A stretch of 64,000 nt of DNA from Empedobacter stercoris. Its GTDB lineage: Bacteria > Bacteroidota > Bacteroidia > Flavobacteriales > Weeksellaceae. The stretch lies in assembly GCF_965137335.1 (NCBI RefSeq), contig NZ_CBCRZD010000016.1. One strand, given 5' to 3'. A program made the translations under genes and the position numbers. The notes beneath the pieces are model-generated. The model ran no database searches. It had not been told where the DNA came from and worked only from the letters and a program-made list of their open reading frames with translations. The first letter of the stretch is position 1; the number at the start of each line of letters is the position of its first letter. Positions 13,931-22,936 of the stretch are shown here, piece after piece.

Positions 13931-15070
13931 TTATTTTTTTATGATTTTAGAGTGGTATTGATTTGAGTTTACATTGATGAAATAAACACCAGTCGTAAGG
14001 TGTTCTAAATTTATTTGCGAGACAGCTGTTTGAAATTTTTTATCATAAACCTGCACTCCTACTTCATTGTATATGGTAATTCTTGGCTGCTGCAAAGTCT
14101 GAGAAAAATAAAGGTAGTTCTTTACTGGATTTGGATATACCTGTAAAGTAGAAATCGGATGATTTTTTGTATTCAACTTCTCTTGTGCTTGAGAAAAATG
14201 CAACAACGTCGCTAATGCCCCTTTGGCCACTTCTGTAAGATAAGTGAGATCTAAATGATCGATTATATCTTGAGAGGTATGCGCATAAGGAGTTTGATTT
14301 TGCTCGAAAAGTCCCGTTATCGGATAACCAACTGCTTGAAAAGGCATATAATCGGAACTGTAAGCATTCGATATTTTAGTTTGAAGCGATGTGTACAAGG
14401 GGAAAATAGTTGCCATTTGATTGGTTAATTCTGACGAAGCTGCATTATTCGATGTTGGATTGCTTTCGTCTTGTTCGCAAATAATTGTCGTGTTTGCCTT
14501 GTTTGCTACTCCACCAACCTCATCTATATTGAGTACAGCTTTAATTTTTAGACTTTGAGGAACCGCAATTTTATTAACATATTCTTGACTTCCGATCAAA
14601 CCACGTTCTTCTCCTGTGAAATGTATAAATTTGATTGAATAATCGGTTTCAATATCTTTCATTAATCGAGCAATTTCCAATAAAGTTACGGTACCCGAGC
14701 CGTTATCATTTGCTCCAGGTCCATTTAAAGTATCGTAATGCCCATCAATAATAATGAATTCGTCAGGGTATTTTTTACCCATTTTTGTTACAATAAGATT
14801 ATACCCAACATTTCCAAAAACATTTACCGATTGCTGCTCAATCTGAGTATATCCATATTTTGCATAATAAGACTTTAACCAACTGAAGGTGTAATCATGC
14901 GCCGAAGATCCTACGGTTTTAATTCCAAAATCTTGAAATTTTTGTAATTTTTGTTGAACAGAATCATATTTCACTTGATCTACGATTGATTGGTAATAAG
15001 TGTTAACTTCTTGTGCATTTAACGTTATAGAAGCTAAAAGAACAAAATAAGGTAAAAATATATACTTCAT
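13931..15070 (-). CDS. Secreted M28-family zinc aminopeptidase with T9SS sorting domain
   Basis: The 379-residue protein has an N-terminal signal peptide (cleavage after about residue 19, LNA-Q). The M28 co-catalytic zinc site is readable: His111 in DGHYDTL, Asp122 in GANDNGSGT, Glu154/Glu155 in TGEERG, Asp183 in NIDEVGG and a late His in YAHTSQD. The last 80 residues form a type A T9SS sorting domain starting LQVYPNPVKNYLYF and ending GVYFINV...KIIKK, so the enzyme should be exported through the GldKLMN machinery encoded later in this window. It probably releases amino acids from extracellular peptides. It is a single gene unrelated to the cassette array. Confidence 0.92.
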   Translation of the reverse strand: MKYIFLPYFVLLASITLNAQEVNTYYQSIVDQVKYDSVQQKLQKFQDFGIKTVGSSAHDYTFSWLKSYYAKYGYTQIEQQSVNVFGNVGYNLIVTKMGKKYPDEFIIIDGHYDTLNGPGANDNGSGTVTLLEIARLMKDIETDYSIKFIHFTGEERGLIGSQEYVNKIAVPQSLKIKAVLNIDEVGGVANKANTTIICEQDESNPTSNNAASSELTNQMATIFPLYTSLQTKISNAYSSDYMPFQAVGYPITGLFEQNQTPYAHTSQDIIDHLDLTYLTEVAKGALATLLHFSQAQEKLNTKNHPISTLQVYPNPVKNYLYFSQTLQQPRITIYNEVGVQVYDKKFQTAVSQINLEHLTTGVYFINVNSNQYHSKIIKK

Positions 15071-15105
15071 GAACTATGATTTTAAACAATTTAAAACGTA
15101 AAATT

Positions 15106-15786
15106 CTAAAATTTATTCAAAATAGTTTTTAAATCATCTAAGCTTTCTGTTGCTTTTTTCTTGATATGAATAATTGAAGAATCGGTATAAGAATCTGAAG
15201 GATCAATATACAGAATAGGCACATTTGGTTTTGCATAATCTTTGAGCGAAGCAGCGGGATATACTTGCATCGATGTTCCAATAATCATCAAAATATCTGC
15301 TGTCAAAACCTCATCAATTGCATTTTCTATTTCAGGAACCATTTCTCCAAACCACACAATATGCGGACGGAGCTGATTTCCGTCTTCTGCTAAATCGCCA
15401 AGTTTGATTTCATTATTCCAATCAACAATCAACTTTTCGTTTTTTTCGCTACGTGCTTTTCTTAACTCACCATGTAAATGAATCACTTTAGAAGAACCAG
15501 CTCTCTCATGCAAATCGTCTACATTCTGAGTGATAATCGAAACATCAAAATCCTGTTCTAACTCTTTTAGAAAAAAATGCGCTGCATTTGGTTCAACTTC
15601 GAACAATTGTTTGCGACGTTGATTGTAAAAATCTTGTACCAATTTCGGATTTCTAAGGTAACCATCAATAGAAGCAACCTCCATAATATCGTGATTTTCC
15701 CACAATCCGTTTGCATCTCTAAAAGTAGATAGTCCACTTTCGGCACTAATTCCTGCTCCCGTTAAAACCACCAATTTCTTTTTCAT
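15106..15786 (-). CDS. Sir2-family NAD-dependent protein deacylase lacking a zinc site
   Basis: A 226-residue sirtuin with the NAD-binding GAGISAESGLSTFRD motif (from residue 10), TQNVD (86-90), catalytic His105 in HLHGEL, and IGTSMQVYPAA. The protein contains no cysteine, so the four-Cys zinc ribbon of CobB-type sirtuins is missing; the segment between the HGEL and VWFGE motifs is instead charged. Zinc-less sirtuins are known among bacterial lineages. Likely role: removal of acyl groups from lysines. Single gene upstream of the M28 peptidase (35-bp gap), possibly co-transcribed. Confidence 0.88.
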   Translation of the reverse strand: MKKKLVVLTGAGISAESGLSTFRDANGLWENHDIMEVASIDGYLRNPKLVQDFYNQRRKQLFEVEPNAAHFFLKELEQDFDVSIITQNVDDLHERAGSSKVIHLHGELRKARSEKNEKLIVDWNNEIKLGDLAEDGNQLRPHIVWFGEMVPEIENAIDEVLTADILMIIGTSMQVYPAASLKDYAKPNVPILYIDPSDSYTDSSIIHIKKKATESLDDLKTILNKF

Positions 15787-15826
15787 TGTATTGTTTTATA
15801 ACGTAAATATAACGTTATAAAACAAG

Positions 15827-15857
15827 AAAACTCCACTTTTACAAATGGAGTTTTTTA
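15827..15857. terminator. Hairpin terminator
   Basis: AAAACTCCA and TGGAGTTTT form a 9-bp stem with flanking A and T runs, able to stop transcription on either strand, between the sirtuin start and the small ORF to its right. Confidence 0.65.
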
Positions 15858-15859
15858 GG

Positions 15860-15955
15860 TTATTTCATCTTTCTTAATTCATCTATTTTCACCAAACACA
15901 TCACACAAAATGTAACAAACATGGTTAGCGTAAGAATAATAGCGTTAGTTAACAT
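15860..15955 (-). CDS. Possible 31-residue single-span membrane peptide
   Basis: An ATG at 15955 opens a 31-codon frame, MLTNAIILTLTMFVTFCVMC then LVKIDELRKMK, with one strongly hydrophobic span and a charged C-terminus, followed at once by the hairpin at 15827-15857. The composition looks non-random, but such short frames arise by chance in AT-rich DNA and no clear ribosome site is seen. The rest of the gap 15787-16280 holds only another hairpin. Confidence 0.35.
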   Translation of the reverse strand: MLTNAIILTLTMFVTFCVMCLVKIDELRKMK

Positions 15956-16083
15956 AAGCTTTGGTTTTATAGATTAATATTTTTATTAAAGTTACTATGA
16001 AACATTCTTCTGAAATAATTTTTTAGATATAAAAACACACTTAACTTATTTATTTTTAATGAATAAACATTATTATTTAACCA

Positions 16084-16118
16084 AAAAAAACCTCAATTGG
16101 AACACAACTGAGGCCTTT
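16084..16118 (-). terminator. Terminator downstream of the acyl-CoA dehydrogenase operon
   Basis: CCTCAATTG...CAACTGAGG forms an interrupted stem followed on the minus strand by eight T residues. It lies about 160 bp past the acyl-CoA dehydrogenase stop and is the first good hairpin for that operon. Confidence 0.55.
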
Positions 16119-16280
16119 CTCTACTAAAACTTAAGTACCATGAAAACTCAACTAACTTATATAAATACTAGTACTTGACTTATATTCATCAAACGATATA
16201 CCAAATTAATATTCAAGCTATTAAATATAAAAAAAGTAGTCAAAATTGACTGCTTTAGATAATTTAACTTTAAAATAGTA

Positions 16281-18083
16281 TTAGAACGTGTATTTATTTT
16301 CTTTGATTAAAAGATCTGCGATTTCAGTTTTTAAGTTCACTATGTTTGGATATTCGTTGTAACGCGTAAACCTTCTTAAACCTGATAACATCATACGTTG
16401 CTCATCTCCTTCTGTGAAAGAAATAATTCCGCGAGTTGCTTCTGATTTGATAATCTCAACAGATTTGAATAACTGTAATTGAACTAATTTTTCTGCATTT
16501 TTCGCAGCGTCAGCACCTTTTGTATTTGCAATTTTTTCTGCACGTAACATCGCAGATTCTACCATATAAATTTCTTGCATGATACGCGAAGCAGCAATAA
16601 TCAATTGTTGGTGTTGTTCTAATTCAGCTCCAAATTTTTGTAATGCTGAACCCGCAACCATAAAGAATGCTTTTTTCAGATTAGAAATAATTTCTTTTTC
16701 TTGTGCAAATAATTCTGAATAATCTGGAACATCAAAAGATGGAATTGACATTAATTCGTTGGCAACATTCATTGCTGGAGACATTAAATCTAATTTTCCT
16801 TTGAATGCACGTTTCACCAACATCGAAATACATAATAAGGTATTGATTTCGTTTGTTCCTTCGTAAATTCTTGAGATACGCGCATCTCTCCAAGCTGCTT
16901 CCATTGGCATTTCTTTCGAATACCCCATTCCTCCGTAAATCTGAATTCCTTGATCGGCAGAAACTTGAGCTGCATCAGAAATCCAAACTTTCAAAATAGA
17001 AGCTTCAATTGCATATTCTTCGATACCTTTTAACTCGGCTTCGTTATGTGGCATTCCTTTCGCAATATTATCTTCGATTGCATCTTCTACATCTTTTGCC
17101 GCGCGATAAGCACCCGCTTCTGAAGTAAACGCAGAAACAGCCATATCAGCTAATTTTTCTTTGATTGCTCCAAATGTATTGATTGATGTATTGAACTGTT
17201 TACGTTCTGCTGCATATTGTAAAGAATAATCTAAAATACGACGTTGAGCATCTAAACATGCCGCCCCTAATTTGATACGACCAACATTCAATGCATTCAT
17301 TGCGATTTTAAATCCTCCGTTTCTTTCTCCTAAAAGATTTTCAACTGGAACACGAACTTCATTAAAGAAAACTTGACGTGTTGATGAAGATACAATTCCT
17401 AATTTATCTTCTTCTTCTCCTAAAGAAAAACCAGCACCCGCTTTATCTTTTTCTACGATGAAAGCAGTGATGTTTTTATCCTCATCGATACGTGCAAAAA
17501 CAATGAATAAATCTGCAAAACCAGCATTTGTAATCCACATTTTTTGACCTGTGATGATGTATTCTTTTCCATCTTCAGAAAGAACAGCTTTTGTTTTTCC
17601 CGAATTTGCATCAGAACCTGCTTCTGGCTCAGTTAAACAATACGAAGCAAACCATTCTCCTGTTGCTAATTTTGGTAAATATTTTTGTTTTTGCTCTTCT
17701 GTTCCGTATAAAGTGATTGGCATTGTACCAATTCCGGTATGTGCACCGAAAGCTGTTGCTAAAGACCCTGTCGCTCCAGAAATGTAATCGCAAACTAACA
17801 TTGTAGTAACGAATCCCATTCCCATTCCACCGTATTCTTCTGGAACAGAAATTCCTAATAATCCTAATTCACCAATTTTTCGCATTAATTCTTCAATTAA
17901 CGCATAATCTTTTTTCTCGATTTGGTGTTTATTCGGAACTACTTCTTTATCGATAAATTCTTTTGCTGATTGCAAAATCATTTGTTGTTCTTCTGATAAA
18001 TCTTCGTAAGTGAAGATGTCGTTAAAAGAGGCATCTTTAATTAAGTATTGACCTCCTATTAATCTATTTGGATTTGTAGACAT
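16281..18083 (-). CDS. Acyl-CoA dehydrogenase, long (VLCAD-like) type
   Basis: FAD-dependent dehydrogenase for the first step of beta-oxidation. The 600-residue length exceeds the usual 380-400; the extra C-terminal 180 residues resemble the tail domain of very-long-chain and related bacterial enzymes. Visible motifs: YCLTEPEAGSDANS for FAD/substrate binding, WITNAGFAD, GIQIYGGMGYSKE, and the active-site glutamate in RIYEGTNEINT. It is the last gene of a run marR-fadB-like-fadA-acd, all on the minus strand, completing a fatty-acid degradation set. The acyl chain length preferred is not determinable. Confidence 0.93.
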   Translation of the reverse strand: MSTNPNRLIGGQYLIKDASFNDIFTYEDLSEEQQMILQSAKEFIDKEVVPNKHQIEKKDYALIEELMRKIGELGLLGISVPEEYGGMGMGFVTTMLVCDYISGATGSLATAFGAHTGIGTMPITLYGTEEQKQKYLPKLATGEWFASYCLTEPEAGSDANSGKTKAVLSEDGKEYIITGQKMWITNAGFADLFIVFARIDEDKNITAFIVEKDKAGAGFSLGEEEDKLGIVSSSTRQVFFNEVRVPVENLLGERNGGFKIAMNALNVGRIKLGAACLDAQRRILDYSLQYAAERKQFNTSINTFGAIKEKLADMAVSAFTSEAGAYRAAKDVEDAIEDNIAKGMPHNEAELKGIEEYAIEASILKVWISDAAQVSADQGIQIYGGMGYSKEMPMEAAWRDARISRIYEGTNEINTLLCISMLVKRAFKGKLDLMSPAMNVANELMSIPSFDVPDYSELFAQEKEIISNLKKAFFMVAGSALQKFGAELEQHQQLIIAASRIMQEIYMVESAMLRAEKIANTKGADAAKNAEKLVQLQLFKSVEIIKSEATRGIISFTEGDEQRMMLSGLRRFTRYNEYPNIVNLKTEIADLLIKENKYTF

Positions 18084-18170
18084 ATTTTTTTGTTGTTTTA
18101 GATATTAGATTTTAGAAATGAGAAGTTAGATAAATCTGAAATCTATAATCTAACCTCTCAATTCTGTGTA

Positions 18171-19352
18171 TTATTTTAGATATTCGAAAATTGAAGCTGC
18201 CCCTTGACCTGTTCCAACACACATGGTAACCATTCCATATTTGGCTTTACGCGCTTCCATTTCATGTAACAATTGAACGGTTAATTTTGTTCCAGAACAT
18301 CCCAATGGATGCCCTAAAGCAATTGCACCTCCATTTACATTAACAATATCAGGATTCAGATTCAACTCGCGCATTATCGCAACAGATTGCGAAGCGAACG
18401 CTTCATTCAATTCAATTAATTGGATATCTTCTTGTTTAAGACCTGCTTGTTCCAACGCTTTCGGAATAGCGAACATTGGTCCCATTCCCATAATACGTGG
18501 TGCTAAGCCAACCGTAGAATACGCCATTAAACGAGCAACTGGCTCAAGACCTAATTCTTTTACCATATCTTCTGACATTACCATTACGAAAGCAGCTCCG
18601 TCTGACATTTGCGAAGAGTTACCAGCAGTAACCGATCCTCCTTGTGCAAATACAGGGCGTAACTTTGCTAAACCTTCAATAGACGTATCAGCGCGAGGAC
18701 CTTCGTCCACTTTGAAATCTATTTTCTTGGTTTGAACTTTTTCTTTATCATCTAAGAAGTTGTATTCAACTCCTATTGGAACGATTTGAGAAGCAAATTT
18801 TCCTTCGGCATTTGCTTTTAACGCTTTTTGATGCGAATTGAATGCAAACAAATCTTGGTCTTCGCGAGAAACTTTAAATTCCTTCGCAACTTCTTCAGCC
18901 GTTAATCCCATTCCCCAATAATAATCTGGATGATCTTTTGCTAAAGCTGTTTCTGGAATTGGCTTATAACCTCCCATCGGAATATACGACATCGATTCTG
19001 CACCACCTGCGATGATACATTCTGCCATTCCTGTTCTAATTTTAGCAGCTGCTAATGCAATTGCTTCCGAACCTGATGCACAATAACGATTTACTGTAAC
19101 ACCTGGAACTTTATCTGTATCTAATCCCATTAACGAGATAAGACGTGCCATATTCAATCCTTGTTCTGCCTCGGGCATCGCACAGCCTACGATCAAATCA
19201 TCGATACGTGCTGGATCTAAAGTTGGATAATCTTGCATTAAACGCTTAATTACTGTAGCAGCCATTTCATCTGGACGCGTAAAACGTAATGTTCCTTTTG
19301 GTGCTTTTCCTACAGCTGTTCTATATCCTGTAACTATATATGCTTGTTTCAT
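18171..19352 (-). CDS. fadA: Acetyl-CoA C-acyltransferase (3-ketoacyl-CoA thiolase)
   Basis: The 393-residue thiolase performs the last step of beta-oxidation. Active-site nucleophile Cys lies in VNRYCASGSEA near residue 90, the histidine in GGAIALGHPLGCSGTK and the second cysteine in TMCVGTGQGAA. Length and motifs agree with degradative thiolases. It lies between the four-helix-bundle gene and the acyl-CoA dehydrogenase and likely works with the multifunctional enzyme upstream. Confidence 0.93.
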   Translation of the reverse strand: MKQAYIVTGYRTAVGKAPKGTLRFTRPDEMAATVIKRLMQDYPTLDPARIDDLIVGCAMPEAEQGLNMARLISLMGLDTDKVPGVTVNRYCASGSEAIALAAAKIRTGMAECIIAGGAESMSYIPMGGYKPIPETALAKDHPDYYWGMGLTAEEVAKEFKVSREDQDLFAFNSHQKALKANAEGKFASQIVPIGVEYNFLDDKEKVQTKKIDFKVDEGPRADTSIEGLAKLRPVFAQGGSVTAGNSSQMSDGAAFVMVMSEDMVKELGLEPVARLMAYSTVGLAPRIMGMGPMFAIPKALEQAGLKQEDIQLIELNEAFASQSVAIMRELNLNPDIVNVNGGAIALGHPLGCSGTKLTVQLLHEMEARKAKYGMVTMCVGTGQGAASIFEYLK

Positions 19353-19380
19353 TTTATTAAAAGTATTATGTATTGTTGTA

Positions 19381-19725
19381 TTATGTATTAAGTGACTTTT
19401 TTAACTTAGCTATCATATTTTGTATATGATTCAATTCTTTCAAACATTCATCATTTTCAATATAATTAAGTTTTAATGCAATAATTAATTGAGTTTCTAA
19501 TTCAAAACTCGAAGCTAAAGCAATAGATAAAAATTGATTAAATTCTTTTTTACTATTTCTACCAGCTCCTTCTGCTATATTCGAAGGAATTGATATTAAA
19601 CTTCTTTTTATTTGTGATGTCAAACTATATATTTCTTCCTTAGGAAAAGATTTCAAAATTGAATAAACATAAATTGTATAATCAATTGATTTTTGCCAAA
19701 CAAGTAAATCTTTATAGTTATTCAT
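19381..19725 (-). CDS. Four-helix-bundle (S23/IVP-type) protein inserted in the fatty-acid operon
   Basis: A 114-residue helical protein with hallmarks of the 23S rRNA intervening-sequence/four-helix-bundle family: LLVWQKSIDYTIYVY at the start, the SLISIPSNIAEGAGR motif, and FNQFLSIALASSFELETQL. Function unknown; related genes occur in rRNA intervening sequences and scattered in chromosomes. It separates fadB-like and fadA genes that normally adjoin and is bordered by the inverted repeat TGTATTAAGT (19384-19393) / ACTTAATACA (19746-19755), suggesting insertion as a unit. It may be co-transcribed with its neighbours. Confidence 0.85.
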   Translation of the reverse strand: MNNYKDLLVWQKSIDYTIYVYSILKSFPKEEIYSLTSQIKRSLISIPSNIAEGAGRNSKKEFNQFLSIALASSFELETQLIIALKLNYIENDECLKELNHIQNMIAKLKKSLNT

Positions 19726-19766
19726 CTTAATACTTTTTACATTTTACTTAATACAAAATCAAAATA

Positions 19767-22166
19767 CTAGTTTCTTAAAGGTTTACCTGTTTTCAACATA
19801 TGTTGGATACGCTCTAACGTTTTTCTTTCGCCACAAAGCGATAAGAAAGTTTCGCGCTCTAAGTCTAACAAATATTGTTCTGAAACATAAGTCGATTCAG
19901 ATAAGTTACCACCTGTCATTACATATCCTAATTTATTTGCAATCAAACGATCGTGATCTGAAGCAAAACGTCCAGCAACCATAGAATCTGTTCCGACATA
20001 GAACATTCCCATCGCTTCTTTTCCTAACACTTCTACTTTACGTTGAATTGGTTGTGTGTAACCTGCTTCTGCCATAATAATTGCATGCTTCTTCGCTTCT
20101 GCAATTTGGCGTTCTGCATTTACCACAACAATATCTTGCTCACGAATAATTCCCATATTCTTCGCTTCATAAGCTGAAGTTGCTACTTTAGCAGTTGCGA
20201 TATTCATGAAATTATCACGCAAATGATTGACTTTTACATCATCTTTCAATGCAAATTCTGTTGCACGGCGCGCAAATTCTTTTGAACCTCCACCACCTGG
20301 GATCAGACCAACTCCAACCTCAACCAAACCAATGTAAGTTTCGGCAGCAGCTACAATTTTATCGGCATGCATCGACATTTCACAACCTCCACCAAGTGTC
20401 ATTCCATGAGGAGCAACAACGACTGGAATAGATGAATAACGAACACGCATCATGGTATCTTGAAACATTTTGATTGCCATGTTCAACTCCCACCAATCTT
20501 GCTCAGCAGCCATCATCATAATCATTGCTAAATTAGCTCCAACAGAGAAATTGTCGCCTTGGTTACCAATCACAACTCCACGATAATCTTTTTCAGCTAA
20601 CTCGATTCCTTTATTAATTCCTTGTAAAACTCCTCCTCCAAGAGAATTCATTTTAGAACGGAATTCGATATTAATGATACCATCACCTAAATCTTGAATT
20701 GAACATTCTTTGTTTGACCAAATTTCGTTGGTTTTTCTAATGTTATCCAATACGATAAATGCATCTTGACCAGGAATTAATTCGAATTGTTTTGAAGATT
20801 GATTATAGAATAATTTCTTTCCATTTTCAATTTTATAGAAAGAATCTGCTCCAGTTTCTGCCAATTCTTTTACCCAATCCGAAACCTTGAAACCTTCTGA
20901 TTCTACTAATTGAATTCCGCTTTGTAAACCAACTAAATCCCATGTTTCGAATGGTCCATATTTCCAAGCGTAACCAGTTTTTAACGCATCATCTATTGGA
21001 TAAAGAACATCGGTTATTTCTGGAACACGTTGCGAAACATAAGCAAATAATGACGCAAAATGTTTACGGATTAATTCTCCAGCCTTTCCTGAGTCTTTCA
21101 ATAAAACACCTAATTTATTACGCATAGAACCTGCATTTTTAGCAGTTTCTACAGCTGTAACTTTTGCACGTTCCATCGGACGATATTCTAATGTATCAAG
21201 ATTTAACGCAAAACGATTCGTGTTTCCGTCTTTGTCAATCTCTTTGTAATAGAATCCTTTTTTGGTTTTATCACCTAAGAATTTATTTTCGATTAAGAAA
21301 TTCAAGAATTTTGAATCTTTCAGACCTTGAATCATTTCGTCGTTTGCTGCATTTTGCTGTAAACCTTTTGTTACATTATATGCAGTATCCAAACCAACCA
21401 AATCACCCAATTTGAATGTCCCCGTTTTTGGACGACCCAAAATAGAACCTGTTAACGTATCAACTTCTTCAATCGTTAATCCGATTTCTTGCGCCAATTC
21501 CATCACTTTTGCCATCGAGTAAACTCCCACTCTATTCCCGATAAAACCTGGTGTATCTTTACATAAAACAGGTGTTTTACCTAAAAATAAAGATGCATAA
21601 TTTTGGAAAAACTCAACAACAGATTGATCTGTTTGAGGAGTTGGAATAATTTCGAATAATTTTAAGTAACGTGGTGGATTAAAAAAGTGCGTTCCACAGA
21701 AATGTTTCTGAAAATCTTCCGAACGACCTTCCGCCATCAAATGAATTGGAATACCAGAAGTATTCGACGTCACTAAAGTTCCTGGTTTTCGGAAGTTGTC
21801 GACACGTTCGAAAATAGATTGTTTAATATCCAATCTTTCGATCACAACTTCTATTACCCAATCCGAGTTTTTAATTTTCTCGAAATCATCATCAAAATTT
21901 CCTACGGTTATACGAGAAGCAAATGCTTTGTCATAAATTGGTGAAGGATTGCTTTTTAAAGCAGCGTCTAAATGAGTTTGAGCAGTTCTGTTACGAACTA
22001 CTTTACTCTCTAAAGTAAGTCCTTTCGCTTGCTCTTGTGGTGTAAGCTCGCGAGGAACCATATCTAACATCAAGACTTCGACTCCGATATTTGCAAAATG
22101 ACATGCAATACCAGACCCCATTACTCCTGATCCTAATACAGTTACATGTTTAACGTGTCTTCTCAT
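19767..22166 (-). CDS. Bifunctional 3-hydroxyacyl-CoA dehydrogenase / enoyl-CoA hydratase
   Basis: A 799-residue multifunctional beta-oxidation protein. The N-terminal half is the hydroxyacyl-CoA dehydrogenase, with NAD motif VLGSGVMGSGIACHFANIG (about 10-28) and TSNTSGIP and HFFNPPRY boxes. The C-terminal half is a crotonase-fold hydratase, with NFSVGANLAM, GMTLGGGCEMSMHAD and VEVGVGLIPGGGG. This order is the reverse of Escherichia coli FadB, where the hydratase is N-terminal, and is common in Bacteroidota. Its start overlaps the end of marR by 17 bp, so the two are coupled. Confidence 0.93.
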   Translation of the reverse strand: MRRHVKHVTVLGSGVMGSGIACHFANIGVEVLMLDMVPRELTPQEQAKGLTLESKVVRNRTAQTHLDAALKSNPSPIYDKAFASRITVGNFDDDFEKIKNSDWVIEVVIERLDIKQSIFERVDNFRKPGTLVTSNTSGIPIHLMAEGRSEDFQKHFCGTHFFNPPRYLKLFEIIPTPQTDQSVVEFFQNYASLFLGKTPVLCKDTPGFIGNRVGVYSMAKVMELAQEIGLTIEEVDTLTGSILGRPKTGTFKLGDLVGLDTAYNVTKGLQQNAANDEMIQGLKDSKFLNFLIENKFLGDKTKKGFYYKEIDKDGNTNRFALNLDTLEYRPMERAKVTAVETAKNAGSMRNKLGVLLKDSGKAGELIRKHFASLFAYVSQRVPEITDVLYPIDDALKTGYAWKYGPFETWDLVGLQSGIQLVESEGFKVSDWVKELAETGADSFYKIENGKKLFYNQSSKQFELIPGQDAFIVLDNIRKTNEIWSNKECSIQDLGDGIINIEFRSKMNSLGGGVLQGINKGIELAEKDYRGVVIGNQGDNFSVGANLAMIMMMAAEQDWWELNMAIKMFQDTMMRVRYSSIPVVVAPHGMTLGGGCEMSMHADKIVAAAETYIGLVEVGVGLIPGGGGSKEFARRATEFALKDDVKVNHLRDNFMNIATAKVATSAYEAKNMGIIREQDIVVVNAERQIAEAKKHAIIMAEAGYTQPIQRKVEVLGKEAMGMFYVGTDSMVAGRFASDHDRLIANKLGYVMTGGNLSESTYVSEQYLLDLERETFLSLCGERKTLERIQHMLKTGKPLRN

Positions 22167-22611
22167 AATTGTTTTTAAATATTTTTTTGTCCGATATTAA
22201 TTGGTTAATCTTATAAATCACTTCCAAGAAAATTTGCATTTTTTCTGGATCGATGTGATTATTAATTGATTCATTAAACTGCAAAACAAAATGTTTTGAA
22301 ATGTCTCTCATTCGTAAACCTTCCTCTGTCAATGTGATTAAAACACTTCGACCATCTTCTGGATTTGGTTTTCTGACGATAAATTTTCTTGCTTCTAAGT
22401 TTTTCAATGTACGTGATAAGCTCGTTGGCTCTATTCCCATTTTAGGTCCTAAAGATGTACTTGGCGTACCTCCCTTTGGATCTATTGATAATAATGTAAA
22501 AGCATACACCATAGTGGAATCGTAAGCTCCTGCTTGCTCGTTATACATTTTTTGTACAGAAAGCCATGTTGAACGCAATAAATAATCTATCGTTAAATCT
22601 TCTCTTAACAT
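22150..22611 (-). CDS. MarR-family regulator of the fatty-acid oxidation operon
   Basis: A 153-residue winged-helix repressor: recognition helix in GIEPTSLSRTLKNLEAR and wing IVRKPNPEDGRSVLITLTEEG, the MarR DxRS signature. It is the first gene of the operon and overlaps the next by 17 bp, so it probably controls the operon and itself in response to an acyl-CoA or fatty acid (inference). A palindromic element lies 38-51 bp upstream. Confidence 0.9.
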   Translation of the reverse strand: MLREDLTIDYLLRSTWLSVQKMYNEQAGAYDSTMVYAFTLLSIDPKGGTPSTSLGPKMGIEPTSLSRTLKNLEARKFIVRKPNPEDGRSVLITLTEEGLRMRDISKHFVLQFNESINNHIDPEKMQIFLEVIYKINQLISDKKIFKNNYEKTR

Positions 22612-22936
22612 ATTTTAGTGTATGTATAACAAATATAATCTTTTTTTATTATGCAAGCATAACAAAGTTTCAAAAATTAATTTATCTTAATGCAATTCAT
22701 TACAATTTATTAATTTTCAGCAAGATATTAGTTTAAAATAATCCCTTAAAAATAAATACTATGAATAAATAATACTTAAATTTATTCATAATTAACCAAA
22801 AGAAAAGAATTGGTGTAAAAATACGCTATGATTAAAATCGAAAATAAATATAAAGTAGCTTTTGTATTATAAATAAATAAGATTGTAAAATCTCTTTTCA
22901 ACAGCATACATTCGTAGAAATTTTAAAATATTGCTT
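22612..22936. promoter_or_regulatory. Divergent control region between marR operon and kup
   Basis: On the minus strand TATATTTG (plus 22630-22637) fits the -7 element for marR. Upstream of it TTATGC-AA-GCATAA (22649-22662) has two 6-bp inverted arms and overlaps the -33 zone, a good candidate for MarR binding. The remainder toward kup is very AT-rich, with no gene and no clear promoter that I can defend. Confidence 0.45.

Noticed and set aside
16120..16200. Short plus-strand ORF MKTQLTYINTST as a leader peptide
   Set aside because: No downstream gene on that strand; likely chance frame near a terminator.
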